Below are positions 56,112-64,000 of a stretch of DNA of 64,000 nucleotides, in pieces (the first letter of the stretch is position 1; the number at the start of each line of letters is the position of its first letter). The stretch comes from Burkholderia sp. WP9 (GTDB lineage: Bacteria; Pseudomonadota; Gammaproteobacteria; Burkholderiales; Burkholderiaceae): NCBI RefSeq assembly GCF_900104795.1, contig NZ_FNTG01000002.1, forward strand, positions 1,240,001-1,304,000, in the 5' to 3' direction. Both the position numbers and the translations under genes were made by a program. Under the pieces are notes generated by a model that was not told the origin of the DNA, did not search any database, and saw only the letters and a program-made list of their open reading frames with translations.

Positions 56112-56984
56112 ATGCACAACGTACAACCAGTACACCTTGTACGGGTATTTTCTTCCACCGACGACGGCGGCAATCCGGCCCCCGTTGCACTCGACGCAAA
56201 CGGCTGGTCCGATACGCAGATGAAAGGTGTGGCCCGCGCCTACGGTCACGAAAGCGCCTTCGTGATGCGCGCTGCCGATCCGCGTCACGACTTCCGTTTC
56301 CGCTTCTTCGTGCCCAATCACGAGATGGAGATGTGCGGACACGCGACGCTGGGCGCATTATGGCTGCTGCGTCGCACTGGTGCGTGGCGCACGGACGCAG
56401 CGCGGATCGAGACCCTGAGCGGCACTGTCGAAGCGCGTTACGCCGCGTCCGACGCGCGTATCGAAGTCAGCCAGCCTGCGGGACGCGTCGAGCCGGTAAA
56501 TGATGCCGCGCTGATTGCTCAAACGCTCTATGCATTAAACCTGAAGCCGGACGATCTGTTGCCGCTCGCCATCGTCAACGCCACGACAAGCCGCACTAAA
56601 ACGCTGGTGCCGATCCGCACGACGACGCGGCTGAACGCAATCGCCCCGAATCTGGACTATATCGAATCCGTATGCGACGCATTGTCGTCGACTGGCCTAT
56701 ATCCATTTTCGTTCGACGCCGATGCGGCGCACGTATTCGAAGCACGGCAGTTTCCCCGGGCATCCGGCTATCCGGAAGACGCGGCGACCGGCATCGCGGC
56801 CGCCGCGCTGCTGTTCGGCGCGCATCGCTATGGACTCGTCGCGGCGGCCGATCGCGGGATCGTCGTGCATCAAGGCGTTGCGATGGGACGGCCATCCGCG
56901 ATCGCCGTGAACTTCCGCGATCCGGCCGACGCGAGCCTGGGTTGCTGGCTAAGCGGCTCGGTTAGCCTGATCGAGGAGGCATGA
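56112..56984 (+). CDS. PhzF-family epimerase/isomerase
   Basis: A 290-residue member of the PhzF/diaminopimelate-epimerase-fold family. Present are the N-terminal VFSSTDDGGNPAPVAL, the conserved acid Glu47 in AYGHESAFVM, EMEMCGHATLGALWLL with a Cys-Gly-His, and the C-terminal GYPEDAATGIAAAALLF and RPSAIAV. Cofactor-free isomerisation or epimerisation of a small acid is the family theme, but the substrate is unknown. It precedes the ornithine-cyclodeaminase-like gene by 4 nt and heads a run of genes for uptake and breakdown of an amino acid. ATG 56112 chosen from homologous start; the frame is open further upstream. Confidence 0.87.
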   Translation: MHNVQPVHLVRVFSSTDDGGNPAPVALDANGWSDTQMKGVARAYGHESAFVMRAADPRHDFRFRFFVPNHEMEMCGHATLGALWLLRRTGAWRTDAARIETLSGTVEARYAASDARIEVSQPAGRVEPVNDAALIAQTLYALNLKPDDLLPLAIVNATTSRTKTLVPIRTTTRLNAIAPNLDYIESVCDALSSTGLYPFSFDADAAHVFEARQFPRASGYPEDAATGIAAAALLFGAHRYGLVAAADRGIVVHQGVAMGRPSAIAVNFRDPADASLGCWLSGSVSLIEEA

Positions 56985-56988
56985 GTCC

Positions 56989-57918
56989 ATGCTCCATTCC
57001 ACAAAGCTTTACAGCAATACGCAGATTGCAGCCGTTCTGAGCGGCAGCGACGCCCTCACCGCGATGCGCGCCGCGCACGAAGCAATCTATCGCGGCAACG
57101 CCGCGGTGCAAGCGCGCAGCCGCATCGCGCTGACCGACGCCAAGTTCAGCACGATGTCCGCGATCCTCGCCACCGAACGCGTCGCGGCGGTGAAACTGTA
57201 CACGACACTCGCCGGCCAGTTCCGCTTTTACATCGCGCTGATGTCGCTCGACGACGGCCGCATGCTCGCGTTGATGGAAGGTGACGAACTCACGCGCCTG
57301 CGGACCGCCGCGACAACCGTGCTGGCCGCCACCCATCTTGCTCGCGCAAACAGCCGCTGGTTGGGCGTAGCCGGTTGCGGCGTGCAGGCACGCGCACATG
57401 TGGAGTTGTTCATCGAGTCGTTCGGACTCGAACAAGTGTCGGTGTTTGCGCCGGATACGGACGAAGCAACCGCTTACGCGCAATCGCTGCGTGAGCGCTT
57501 CGGCATCAATGCGCATGCAGCTAGCGCCGAACACGCAGCCAGCGCCGACATCGTCGTGCTCGCGACGCGCGCATCGACACCCGTAATTCACGGCGTATCG
57601 CTGCAGCCGGGCTCGTTCGTCGCGAGCATCGGCGCGACCCGCCCAGATCAGCGCGAAATGGACGACGCATGCATCGAGCGGGCGACTGAAGTCGTGGTCG
57701 ACTGGACCGGGCAAGCGCTGGCCGAATCGGGAGACTTCTTGTTGCTCCATCCCGCGGTGCTCGCCAGTAAAAAGGTTGCCGATCTCGCCGACGTGGTCGG
57801 TAGCGGTCGCCGACGCGCGCTCGATTGCTTGGGCGTCGTTGTCTACAAGGCGGTCGGCAACGCGCTGCAGGACGCGGCGATCGCAGCGCTGGCCTATGCC
57901 CGCTTAAATTCCAACTAA
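56989..57918 (+). CDS. Ornithine cyclodeaminase/mu-crystallin-family protein
   Basis: A 309-residue NAD(P)-dependent protein. N-terminal substrate lobe: SRIALTDAKFSTMSAILATERVAAVKLYT with the family's K-x(1-3) region; Rossmann part: WLGVAGCGVQARAHVELF (G-x-G-x-Q-A), ADIVVLATRASTPVIHG and PGSFVASIGATRPDQREMD. Members cyclise or deaminate ornithine, reduce cyclic imino acids (pyrroline-2-carboxylate) or dehydrogenate alanine. The PhzF partner and the polar amino-acid importer suggest catabolism of an unusual amino acid; the precise reaction is open. Followed by 167 bp before the binding-protein gene. Confidence 0.88.
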   Translation: MLHSTKLYSNTQIAAVLSGSDALTAMRAAHEAIYRGNAAVQARSRIALTDAKFSTMSAILATERVAAVKLYTTLAGQFRFYIALMSLDDGRMLALMEGDELTRLRTAATTVLAATHLARANSRWLGVAGCGVQARAHVELFIESFGLEQVSVFAPDTDEATAYAQSLRERFGINAHAASAEHAASADIVVLATRASTPVIHGVSLQPGSFVASIGATRPDQREMDDACIERATEVVVDWTGQALAESGDFLLLHPAVLASKKVADLADVVGSGRRRALDCLGVVVYKAVGNALQDAAIAALAYARLNSN

Positions 57919-58085
57919 CTATTCCATTTCCGCAATGCAGCTTGCGCGATCAGCATCGTGCGCCATTTTTGCCGTCGCTATATTGCGCTCACTGCCGTAG
58001 GAGCGGTTTGCAGCGTCGCATGAAATGCAAATCGTCCCGATGAAATCCACTCTCTCTTTGACCCATGTGCTGAGGTAAGCAAAGC

Positions 58086-58991
58086 ATGAAAACGATCAGA
58101 AGCATCATTGGTGCAGTCGTTGCCGGAACCGCCATCGTTGTGTGTCAACTGGCTGCCGCGCAGGACCTCGGTCCGACGCTCGACAAGATCAACTCGGCGG
58201 GTGTCATCGTCATCGGCCATCGCGAAGCGTCGATTCCATTCTCGTACTACGACGGCAATCAGAACGTGGTGGGATTTTCGCAAGATCTGTGTCAGAAAGT
58301 CATCGACGCCGTCAAGACGAAACTCGGCAAGCCGAGTCTTACAGTGCGCCTCGTGCCGGTCAACTCGCAGAACCGCATTCCGCTGCTGCAGAACGGCACG
58401 ATCGATATCGAGTGCGGCGTGACGACAAACACCAATGCGCGTCATGCGCAGGTCGCTTTCTCCGACACGATCTTTCTCGCATTGACACGCCTGCTGGTGA
58501 ACAAGAATTCGGGCATCGCGGACTTCGGCGACCTGGCGAACAAGACCGTCGTCACCAATGCCGGTACAACCGCGGAATCAATCATCCGCCGGATGAACGT
58601 CGACAAGAAACTGAACATGAACATCATCTCGACGAAGGACTACGGCGAGTCGTTCCTGACACTCGAAACGGGGCGCGCTAAAGCGTCCATGCTCGACGAT
58701 GTCCTGCTGTCCGGCGCACGCACCACCTCCCGCAAACCGGACGACTGGATCGTGACCGGCACGCCGCAATCGAAAGAACCGTACGCCTTCATGATGCGCA
58801 AAGACGATCCTGCGTTCAAGGCGCTGGTGGACGGCACGCTGTCGAAGGTCATGACCTCTGGCGAGATCAACACGATCTATGCGAAGTGGTTCCAGAAGCC
58901 GGTGCCGCCGAAGGGGATCAACTTCAACTTTGCGATGACGCAGCAGTTGCGCGGGCTGTACGCGCATCCCGACGACCAGGCCGCATATTGA
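58086..58991 (+). CDS. Polar amino-acid ABC transporter substrate-binding protein (GltI-like)
   Basis: Exported binding protein of 301 residues, signal peptide about 25 residues (AAA|QDL). The mature chain is of the GltI glutamate/aspartate type: INSAGVIVIGHREASIPFSYYDGNQ, VGFSQDLCQKVIDAVKTKLG, RIPLLQNGTIDIECGVTTN (the G-x-x-D-I-x-C-G ligand loop) and SEINTIYAKWF-like GEINTIYAKWFQKP. Acidic amino-acid or derivative specificity is suggested. GAGG lies upstream of the ATG. A class II aldolase gene separates it from the permease genes. Confidence 0.92.
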   Translation: MKTIRSIIGAVVAGTAIVVCQLAAAQDLGPTLDKINSAGVIVIGHREASIPFSYYDGNQNVVGFSQDLCQKVIDAVKTKLGKPSLTVRLVPVNSQNRIPLLQNGTIDIECGVTTNTNARHAQVAFSDTIFLALTRLLVNKNSGIADFGDLANKTVVTNAGTTAESIIRRMNVDKKLNMNIISTKDYGESFLTLETGRAKASMLDDVLLSGARTTSRKPDDWIVTGTPQSKEPYAFMMRKDDPAFKALVDGTLSKVMTSGEINTIYAKWFQKPVPPKGINFNFAMTQQLRGLYAHPDDQAAY

Positions 58992-59061
58992 TGTAAAGCG
59001 ATTCAACGCGCCGCGCAATCCATCCGCGCCGAACGCAATCCCATTTTCAAGGTTGAAAGCA

Positions 59062-59856
59062 ATGGCATACGGCTTCACTCCCACCCAGGCATCTGAACCT
59101 GTAAAAGTCGCGCCCGGCGAACTGGACACGTCGGCGATCCGCGAAGCACGCATCGAACTCGCCGCGTGTTTCCGGATGGCGGCCAAACTCGGCATGCATG
59201 AAGGCGTGTGCAATCACCTGTCGGCGGTATTGCCGGGCCGCGCCGACCTGTTCCTCGTCAATCCATATGGCTACGCGTTCGAGGAAATCACCGCGTCGAA
59301 GCTCCTCGTGTGCGACATGCACGGCAATGTCGTGCAGGGCGACGGCGTGCCGGAGATCACTGCGTTTTTCATTCATGCGCGTGTGCATCTGCGGCAGCCG
59401 CGCATCAAGGTCGCGTTCCATACGCACATGCCGAACGCGACCGCCCTGGCGATGCTCGACGGACCGCCGCTGCTGTGGGCAGGGCAAACCGCGTTGAAGT
59501 TCTACGGCCGCACAGCCGTCGACGACAACTTCAACGGTCTTGCGATGAACAGTTCCGAAGGCGACCGCATCGCCGCCGCGATCGGGGACGCGGACGTCGT
59601 GTTCCTGAAGAACCATGGCGTGATGGTCGTGGGCGCGACGATCGCCGACGCATGGGACGACCTCTACTACCTCGAACGCGCATGCGAAGTGCAGCGACTC
59701 ACACTGTCGACCGGCCGGCCGCTAAAAATCATCGACCCCGACATCGCCGCCAAGACCTACCGGCAGATGCGCGCTGGCGAGCGCGACAGCGCGCGCCAAC
59801 ATCTCGCGAGCATCCGCCGGCAGCTCGATCGTGACGAGCCCGACTATGCGCACTAA
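59062..59856 (+). CDS. Class II aldolase/adducin-family protein
   Basis: A 264-residue zinc-dependent aldolase or decarboxylase-type protein. The metal-binding histidines appear in HTHMPNATAL and in KNHGVMVVGATI; the anion-binding segment includes VCNHLSAVLPG near residue 55 and the FLVNPYGYAFEEITASKL block. It resembles the fuculose-1-phosphate aldolase/adducin head group without a clear phosphate-specific signature. ATG 59062 is chosen. Placed inside the amino-acid transporter operon, between the binding protein and first permease, so it probably cleaves a hydroxylated carbon chain derived from the imported compound. Confidence 0.87.
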   Translation: MAYGFTPTQASEPVKVAPGELDTSAIREARIELAACFRMAAKLGMHEGVCNHLSAVLPGRADLFLVNPYGYAFEEITASKLLVCDMHGNVVQGDGVPEITAFFIHARVHLRQPRIKVAFHTHMPNATALAMLDGPPLLWAGQTALKFYGRTAVDDNFNGLAMNSSEGDRIAAAIGDADVVFLKNHGVMVVGATIADAWDDLYYLERACEVQRLTLSTGRPLKIIDPDIAAKTYRQMRAGERDSARQHLASIRRQLDRDEPDYAH

Positions 59857-59935
59857 AAAACGCGATGCGCGCATTGACTCAACGCAACATCGGACGCGCG
59901 AGCACTGCGTTCTCTATTGAATTCTGGATCGGCAC

Positions 59936-60676
59936 ATGCAATACCACTGGAACTGGAGCATTCTGCTCAGCCCGGTCTCGACGGGCGAACCCACAACCTA
60001 TCTTGGCTGGCTGCTGTCCGGCCTTGCGGCCACGGTGACCGTATCCCTTGCCGCGTGGGTGATCGCACTCATCGTCGGCACGGCTTTCGGCGTGCTGCGC
60101 ACCACGGATGACAAACGACTCGCCGCGATCGGCACCGCCTACGTCGCGCTATTTCGCAACGTGCCACTGATCGCGCAATTCTTCATCTGGTATCTCGTGA
60201 TTCCCGAACTGTTGCCCATTTCAGCTGGCAACGTATTCAAGGCGTTGCCGCCTTCGGTGCAGTTCTTCTCGTCGTCGATCGTGTGTCTCGGTCTTTTCAC
60301 AGGCGCGCGGGTCTGCGAGCAGGTTCGTTCAGGCATCGCCGCGCTGCCGCGCGGTCAACGGGCGGCAGCCGTCGCGCTCGGTCTGACGCAACCGCAAACT
60401 TACCGGTACGTGCTGTTGCCGGTCGCATTTCGAACAATCCTGCCGCCATTGACCTCGGAATTCGTCAGCATATTCAAGAATTCCGCCGTCGCATCGACAA
60501 TCGGTCTGCTCGAACTATCTGCACAGGCACGGCAGTTGGTCGATTACACCGCACAAACCTATGAATCATTTATCGCGGTCACGGTCGCTTATTTCGCGAT
60601 CAATATGGTCGTGCTCCGGGCCATGCGGCGCATCGAAGCGCGTACGCGGCTCGTGGGTTTTATCGGAGGCAAATGA
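59936..60676 (+). CDS. Amino-acid ABC transporter permease (GltJ-like)
   Basis: Inner-membrane permease of 246 residues with about five helices. The first 30 residues ([21 protein letters not shown]) match GltJ. The EAA-type loop [23 protein letters not shown] contacts the ATPase. [22 protein letters not shown] is the polar-amino-acid permease signature. It overlaps the next permease by 4 nt (ATGA) and lies 79 nt after the aldolase gene. Works with the GltK- and GltL-like proteins. Confidence 0.93.
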   Translation: MQYHWNWSILLSPVSTGEPTTYLGWLLSGLAATVTVSLAAWVIALIVGTAFGVLRTTDDKRLAAIGTAYVALFRNVPLIAQFFIWYLVIPELLPISAGNVFKALPPSVQFFSSSIVCLGLFTGARVCEQVRSGIAALPRGQRAAAVALGLTQPQTYRYVLLPVAFRTILPPLTSEFVSIFKNSAVASTIGLLELSAQARQLVDYTAQTYESFIAVTVAYFAINMVVLRAMRRIEARTRLVGFIGGK

Positions 60677-61353
60677 TGCATCGTCTCGACTGGAGTGGCA
60701 TTCCCGCCGCGTTGCCCACGTTGTGGCTCGGTGCGCTGATCACGCTGAAGATCATGGCGGTGGCGCTTGTCGCCGGTATGGCATTGGGCACGGTGCTGGC
60801 ATTGCTGCGCCTCTCACCGCTGCCGCCCTTGCAGTGGTTCGCACGCGCTTACATCACCACGTTCCGCTCGATCCCGCTCGTGATGGTGTTGTTGTGGTTC
60901 TACCTGATCGTGCCGCAGATGCTGCAAACCGTGTTGGGTTTGTCCAGCGTATTCGATACGCGGCTGGCGTCCGCGCTGGTGGCGTTCTCACTATTCGAAG
61001 CGGCGTATTACGCGGAAATCATTCGCGCTGGAATTCAGGCGGTGCCGCGCGCGCAAGCCAATGCCGCGCTCGCGCTCGGTTTGCCGTACACGCAGACAAT
61101 GCGCTACGTGATCTTGCCGCAAGCATTTCGGGCGATGGTGCCGCTGCTAATGACTCAGGCGATCGTGCTGTTTCAGGACACGTCGCTCGTCTACGTGATT
61201 AGCCTTGCGGATTTTTTCCGCACAGCGACGAATGTCGGCGATCGCGACGGCACCAGCATCGAGATGACACTGTTTGCGGGTGCAACGTATTTTGTGATCT
61301 GTGCGTTGGCGTCCGCATCGGTCAGATATTTTCAACGACGAGTGACAATATGA
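60673..61353 (+). CDS. Amino-acid ABC transporter permease (GltK-like)
   Basis: Second permease, 226 residues, four to five helices. GltK-like features: [41 protein letters not shown] and the ATPase-contact loop [27 protein letters not shown]. Overlaps both neighbours by 4 nt, so translation of the two permeases and the ATPase is coupled. Forms a heterodimeric channel with the GltJ-like protein. Confidence 0.93.
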   Translation: MMHRLDWSGIPAALPTLWLGALITLKIMAVALVAGMALGTVLALLRLSPLPPLQWFARAYITTFRSIPLVMVLLWFYLIVPQMLQTVLGLSSVFDTRLASALVAFSLFEAAYYAEIIRAGIQAVPRAQANAALALGLPYTQTMRYVILPQAFRAMVPLLMTQAIVLFQDTSLVYVISLADFFRTATNVGDRDGTSIEMTLFAGATYFVICALASASVRYFQRRVTI

Positions 61354-62075
61354 TTTCCATTAACAACATCTCGAAGTGGTACGGTCAGTTTCAGGTTTTG
61401 AGCGACTGCACGACCTCAATTCAAAAGGGCGAAGTCGTCGTGGTTTGCGGACCGTCGGGCTCGGGCAAGTCTACACTGATCAAAACCGTGAATGGCCTCG
61501 AGCCGTTTCAGAAGGGCGATATCGTCATCGACGGGCAGTCGCTTGGCGACAAAAAAACGAATCTGTCGAAGCTGCGGTCGAAAGTCGGGATGGTATTCCA
61601 GCACTTCGAGCTGTTCCCGCATCTGTCCATTGCACAAAACCTCTCACTTGCGCAGACCAAGGTGCTCGGTCGTTCGAAAGACGAAGCCACTGTCAAAGGG
61701 TTGAAACTGCTCGATCGCGTCGGCCTGCGCGCGCACGCGGACAAGTTTCCGGGGCACCTGTCCGGCGGTCAGCAGCAGCGTGTAGCGATTGCGCGCGCAT
61801 TGTCGATGGACCCGATCGCGATGCTATTCGACGAACCCACGTCGGCGCTCGATCCTGAAATGATCAATGAAGTGCTGGACGTGATGGTTGAACTCGCGCA
61901 GGAAGGCATGACGATGATGTGCGTGACGCACGAAATGGGCTTTGCGAAGAAGGTTGCACATCGCGTCATTTTCATGGACAAGGGTGTGATAATAGAAGAC
62001 GATCGCAAGGAGGAGTTCTTTGCGCATCCCAAGTCGGATCGAGCTCGCGACTTTCTCGCGAAGATTCTGCACTGA
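61350..62075 (+). CDS. Amino-acid ABC transporter ATP-binding protein (GltL/GlnQ-like)
   Basis: ATPase of 241 residues. Walker [10 protein letters not shown] at 34-42, Q-loop [13 protein letters not shown], signature [15 protein letters not shown], Walker [15 protein letters not shown], and switch His in [15 protein letters not shown]. The length and motifs are standard for polar amino-acid importers. The start overlaps the GltK-like stop. Last gene of the operon; a LysR gene follows 45 nt later in the same direction. Confidence 0.95.
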   Translation: MISINNISKWYGQFQVLSDCTTSIQKGEVVVVCGPSGSGKSTLIKTVNGLEPFQKGDIVIDGQSLGDKKTNLSKLRSKVGMVFQHFELFPHLSIAQNLSLAQTKVLGRSKDEATVKGLKLLDRVGLRAHADKFPGHLSGGQQQRVAIARALSMDPIAMLFDEPTSALDPEMINEVLDVMVELAQEGMTMMCVTHEMGFAKKVAHRVIFMDKGVIIEDDRKEEFFAHPKSDRARDFLAKILH

Positions 62076-62120
62076 CACGGCCCACGCGCGGCCAAATAAC
62101 TACTGGCGAGGGGGGAGCGA

Positions 62121-63014
62121 ATGGAAGTCAAGTGGATCGAAGACTTCGTCGCGTTGGCGCGCCACCACACCTTCTCGCGTGCGGCCGACGTTCGCAACAT
62201 TACACAATCGGGCCTTAGCCGGCGTATCAAATCGCTCGAACAATGGGTCGGCGCCGAACTGGTCGACCGGAGCACCTATCCCCCCACCCTAACGTCTGCG
62301 GGCCGCCTGTTTCTCGAGGCGGCCGACGAGGTGCTGCTCAGGCTCTTCGACGTGCGCGCTATCATCCGCACCGAGCAGCGCATTCCCGGCGCGGGTTTGC
62401 AGATCGCAGCCGGGCATGCGATCTCGGTCGGCTTTTTGCCGGCGTGGATCAGAACGTTGCGCCAGCGTTTCCGTCAATTGCATCTGCGGATCGTGCCGAC
62501 GAACGTGCATGACTCGATCCTCATGCTGCTGAACGGCTCGTGCGAACTGATGCTGGCCTACGAGCATCCCGAGTTGCCTCTGCATCTCGACCCCGCCCGC
62601 TTCCCTTCGTTGAGGGTGGGCACGGACGTGTTGATACCCGTCTCGGCGCCGAAAGGACGCGGCGGTCCGCTGTACCGGCTGCCCGGCACATCCTCGCAGC
62701 CGGTGCCGTTGATCGCGTATAGCCCGGGTACGTACTTCGGCCGCTGCCTGACTCTGCTGTTGCGCGACGTCGATACGAAGGCCGCGCTCGGCACCTGCTT
62801 CGAATCGGATATGGCCGATGTGCTCAAGCAACTCGCGCTCAATGGAGAAGGGGTGGCGTGGTTGCCCCGTAGTCTGATCGAAAGCGAACTGGCATCGGGC
62901 GCGCTGGTTCCGGCGGGAGACGACCGCTGGAAGCTTGAACTGGAGCTGCGCCTGTATTGCGATGGCCAGAACACGGTAAGTCTGGTGCAGGAACTCTGGT
63001 CGGCGCTGACCTAA
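62121..63014 (+). CDS. LysR-family transcriptional regulator
   Basis: A 297-residue LysR protein. The winged helix is at 1-65 (WIEDFVALARHHTFSRAADV then TQSGLSRRIKSLEQWVGAEL; the usual QP before the recognition helix reads TQS-GL). The effector domain begins about residue 90 (GLQIAAGHAISVGFLPAWIR). GGGGGGAG lies before the ATG. Same strand as the amino-acid importer and 45 nt downstream, so it may be co-transcribed and autoregulated; it converges on the racemase-family gene. A second regulator for this locus is the AraC gene at 55.05 kb. Confidence 0.88.
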   Translation: MEVKWIEDFVALARHHTFSRAADVRNITQSGLSRRIKSLEQWVGAELVDRSTYPPTLTSAGRLFLEAADEVLLRLFDVRAIIRTEQRIPGAGLQIAAGHAISVGFLPAWIRTLRQRFRQLHLRIVPTNVHDSILMLLNGSCELMLAYEHPELPLHLDPARFPSLRVGTDVLIPVSAPKGRGGPLYRLPGTSSQPVPLIAYSPGTYFGRCLTLLLRDVDTKAALGTCFESDMADVLKQLALNGEGVAWLPRSLIESELASGALVPAGDDRWKLELELRLYCDGQNTVSLVQELWSALT

Positions 63015-63113
63015 GGGGGCAGCGCCGACCGCGAAACGCGGTGGCAACCACGTGCATAGCGCTCCGTTTCGGGGCGGTTGGCTCGATCGATGAACACGTC
63101 CGCCCCTCTCCAT

Positions 63114-64000
63114 TCAAGCCAGGACCCGCGGCGCAGCAGCCGACGCCAGCTCAACGCACCGTCTCGCCAGCACGTCAGAGGGGTCAACGATGGGTAATAC
63201 GCGGCCCTTTATCATGAAGTTCAGGTCTTGCGGAACGAGCAGCGGCAGTTCGGTGCAACCAAGAACCACCGCGTCAGCACCCAAATCGGCGAGATGCGCG
63301 ACGACGTCGACAATTGCCTCATGACTTGCGGCCGATACATGTCCTGCTTTCACGCCATCCGGCCCATAGATGGCCGCCATCACCTGCAACTGCATCATGC
63401 TCGAAGGTACAACGATCTCAAGCCCGGCCGCTTCCGCTTCAATGTGATAAACACGGCTTTGCAACGTGCCGTCGGTGGCAAGAAGACCAATCCTGCGTGC
63501 TTGCGGGCAACGCGACGTGATCAAGACAATCGTCTCCTTCAGCATATGGACGATAGGAATCGTCAGCTTCGGCTGGATCGTTGCGACAAACGCATGGGCC
63601 GTGTTGCAGGGAATCGCGATGGCATTCGCGTGTGCGAGTTCAAGGCGTCTGCAGGTTGCGTAAAGCGCGAGCGTTGGGTCTGGACCGCTATTGACGAGAT
63701 GATCCGTTCGGTCTGGGATCTGCGGATTCAGCTCCACCACAACTTTGAGATGCTCCTGATCGCGCGATGCTGGTGTTGCACGAACCAGCTTGTCGAGAAA
63801 GCTGACGGTCGCGGCCGGACCCACACCACCAAGCACCCCGAGCTTGAACTGCGAGGGCCGTGACGCACGCGTTTGCCGTAACGCATGGCTTGCATAGACC
63901 TCTCCAATATCGAGTACCGGGAAGGGCAGTGGCACGCCATCCGGTTGCGCCTGCTTGAGCCGTTTGCCAAGGCCATTCGTTGAAGGGAGAATCAGAGCGG
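63114..64000 (-). CDS. Aspartate/glutamate racemase-family protein, 5' end outside the window
   Basis: The C-terminal 295 residues are in the window; the frame stays open to the right edge (residues ILPSTNGLGKRLKQAQPDG before VPLPFPVLDIGE), so the start is beyond 64000. The visible domain is a complete Asp/Glu racemase fold: LGVLGGVGPAATVSFLDKLV at its start, first catalytic Cys in AIPCNTAHAF and second in VVLGCTELPLLV. Sequence before this domain ends like another racemase-type domain, so the whole protein may have two racemase-like domains in tandem. It converges on the LysR gene and may handle the D- or L-form of the imported amino acid. Confidence 0.85.
   Translation of the reverse strand, partial: ALILPSTNGLGKRLKQAQPDGVPLPFPVLDIGEVYASHALRQTRASRPSQFKLGVLGGVGPAATVSFLDKLVRATPASRDQEHLKVVVELNPQIPDRTDHLVNSGPDPTLALYATCRRLELAHANAIAIPCNTAHAFVATIQPKLTIPIVHMLKETIVLITSRCPQARRIGLLATDGTLQSRVYHIEAEAAGLEIVVPSSMMQLQVMAAIYGPDGVKAGHVSAASHEAIVDVVAHLADLGADAVVLGCTELPLLVPQDLNFMIKGRVLPIVDPSDVLARRCVELASAAAPRVLA

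Overview
The window is high-GC DNA with dense ABC transporters, LysR, AraC and GntR regulators and catabolic operons. Gene content (Fe-type nitrile hydratase, pobA/pobR, an AcpA-type phosphatase with a di-haem peroxidase, a GltIJKL-type transporter) and codon use point to a soil or plant-associated Burkholderiaceae species (Paraburkholderia/Caballeronia/Burkholderia). It reads like a secondary replicon or accessory catabolic region: no ribosomal, tRNA or replication genes were seen, and there are many gene relics.

Layout. 0.5-3.1 kb: nitrile hydratase alpha, beta and CobW-type activator. 3.3-8.2 kb: acyl-CoA ligase, short-chain dehydrogenase and thiolase operon (minus), divergent from an AraC regulator; a malic enzyme relic follows. 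8.5-10.8 kb: divergent pobA and pobR around a perfect palindrome. 10.8-13.2 kb: transposase and efflux-protein relics and a diguanylate cyclase. 13.2-17.1 kb: operon of a secreted acid phosphatase-like lipoprotein, a di-haem peroxidase and a Cys/His protein. 18.0-19.5 kb: two small hypotheticals and a cold-shock protein.

20.3-28.9 kb is the most unusual part. An ATP-citrate-lyase-like pair (AclB-like ATP-grasp subunit and an oversized AclA-like subunit with two citrate-synthase-like segments) is followed by an MHS-family tricarboxylate transporter, a periplasmic protein resembling aconitate isomerase, and a convergent LysR-DctA pair. I infer a trans-aconitate or other tricarboxylate assimilation locus. 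A shared upstream element (TGCACTTATCG, 17 nt, GAGTAT) precedes both the lyase genes and the transporter.

30.0-39.6 kb: amine or amino-acid catabolism (aldehyde dehydrogenase, two paralogous DadA-type oxidases, GNAT, RidA, bicupin, regulators) with several broken genes. 39.6-46.0 kb: GntR-controlled sugar-type ABC transporter plus two polyol/aldonate dehydrogenases. 46.0-53.5 kb: IS6-type relics bracket an Lrp regulator, a HAD hydrolase, a hydroxylysine-kinase-like kinase, a phospho-lyase-like class III PLP enzyme and a second bicupin; a P4-type integrase relic with candidate arm sites follows. 53.76-54.97 kb: a complete IS5-type element with CTAG target duplication but an amber codon in its transposase. 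55.0-64.0 kb: AraC, PhzF-like protein, ornithine-cyclodeaminase-like protein, polar amino-acid ABC transporter with an embedded class II aldolase, LysR, and a racemase-family gene running off the right edge.

All family assignments are by eye from the sequence; no database search was run.
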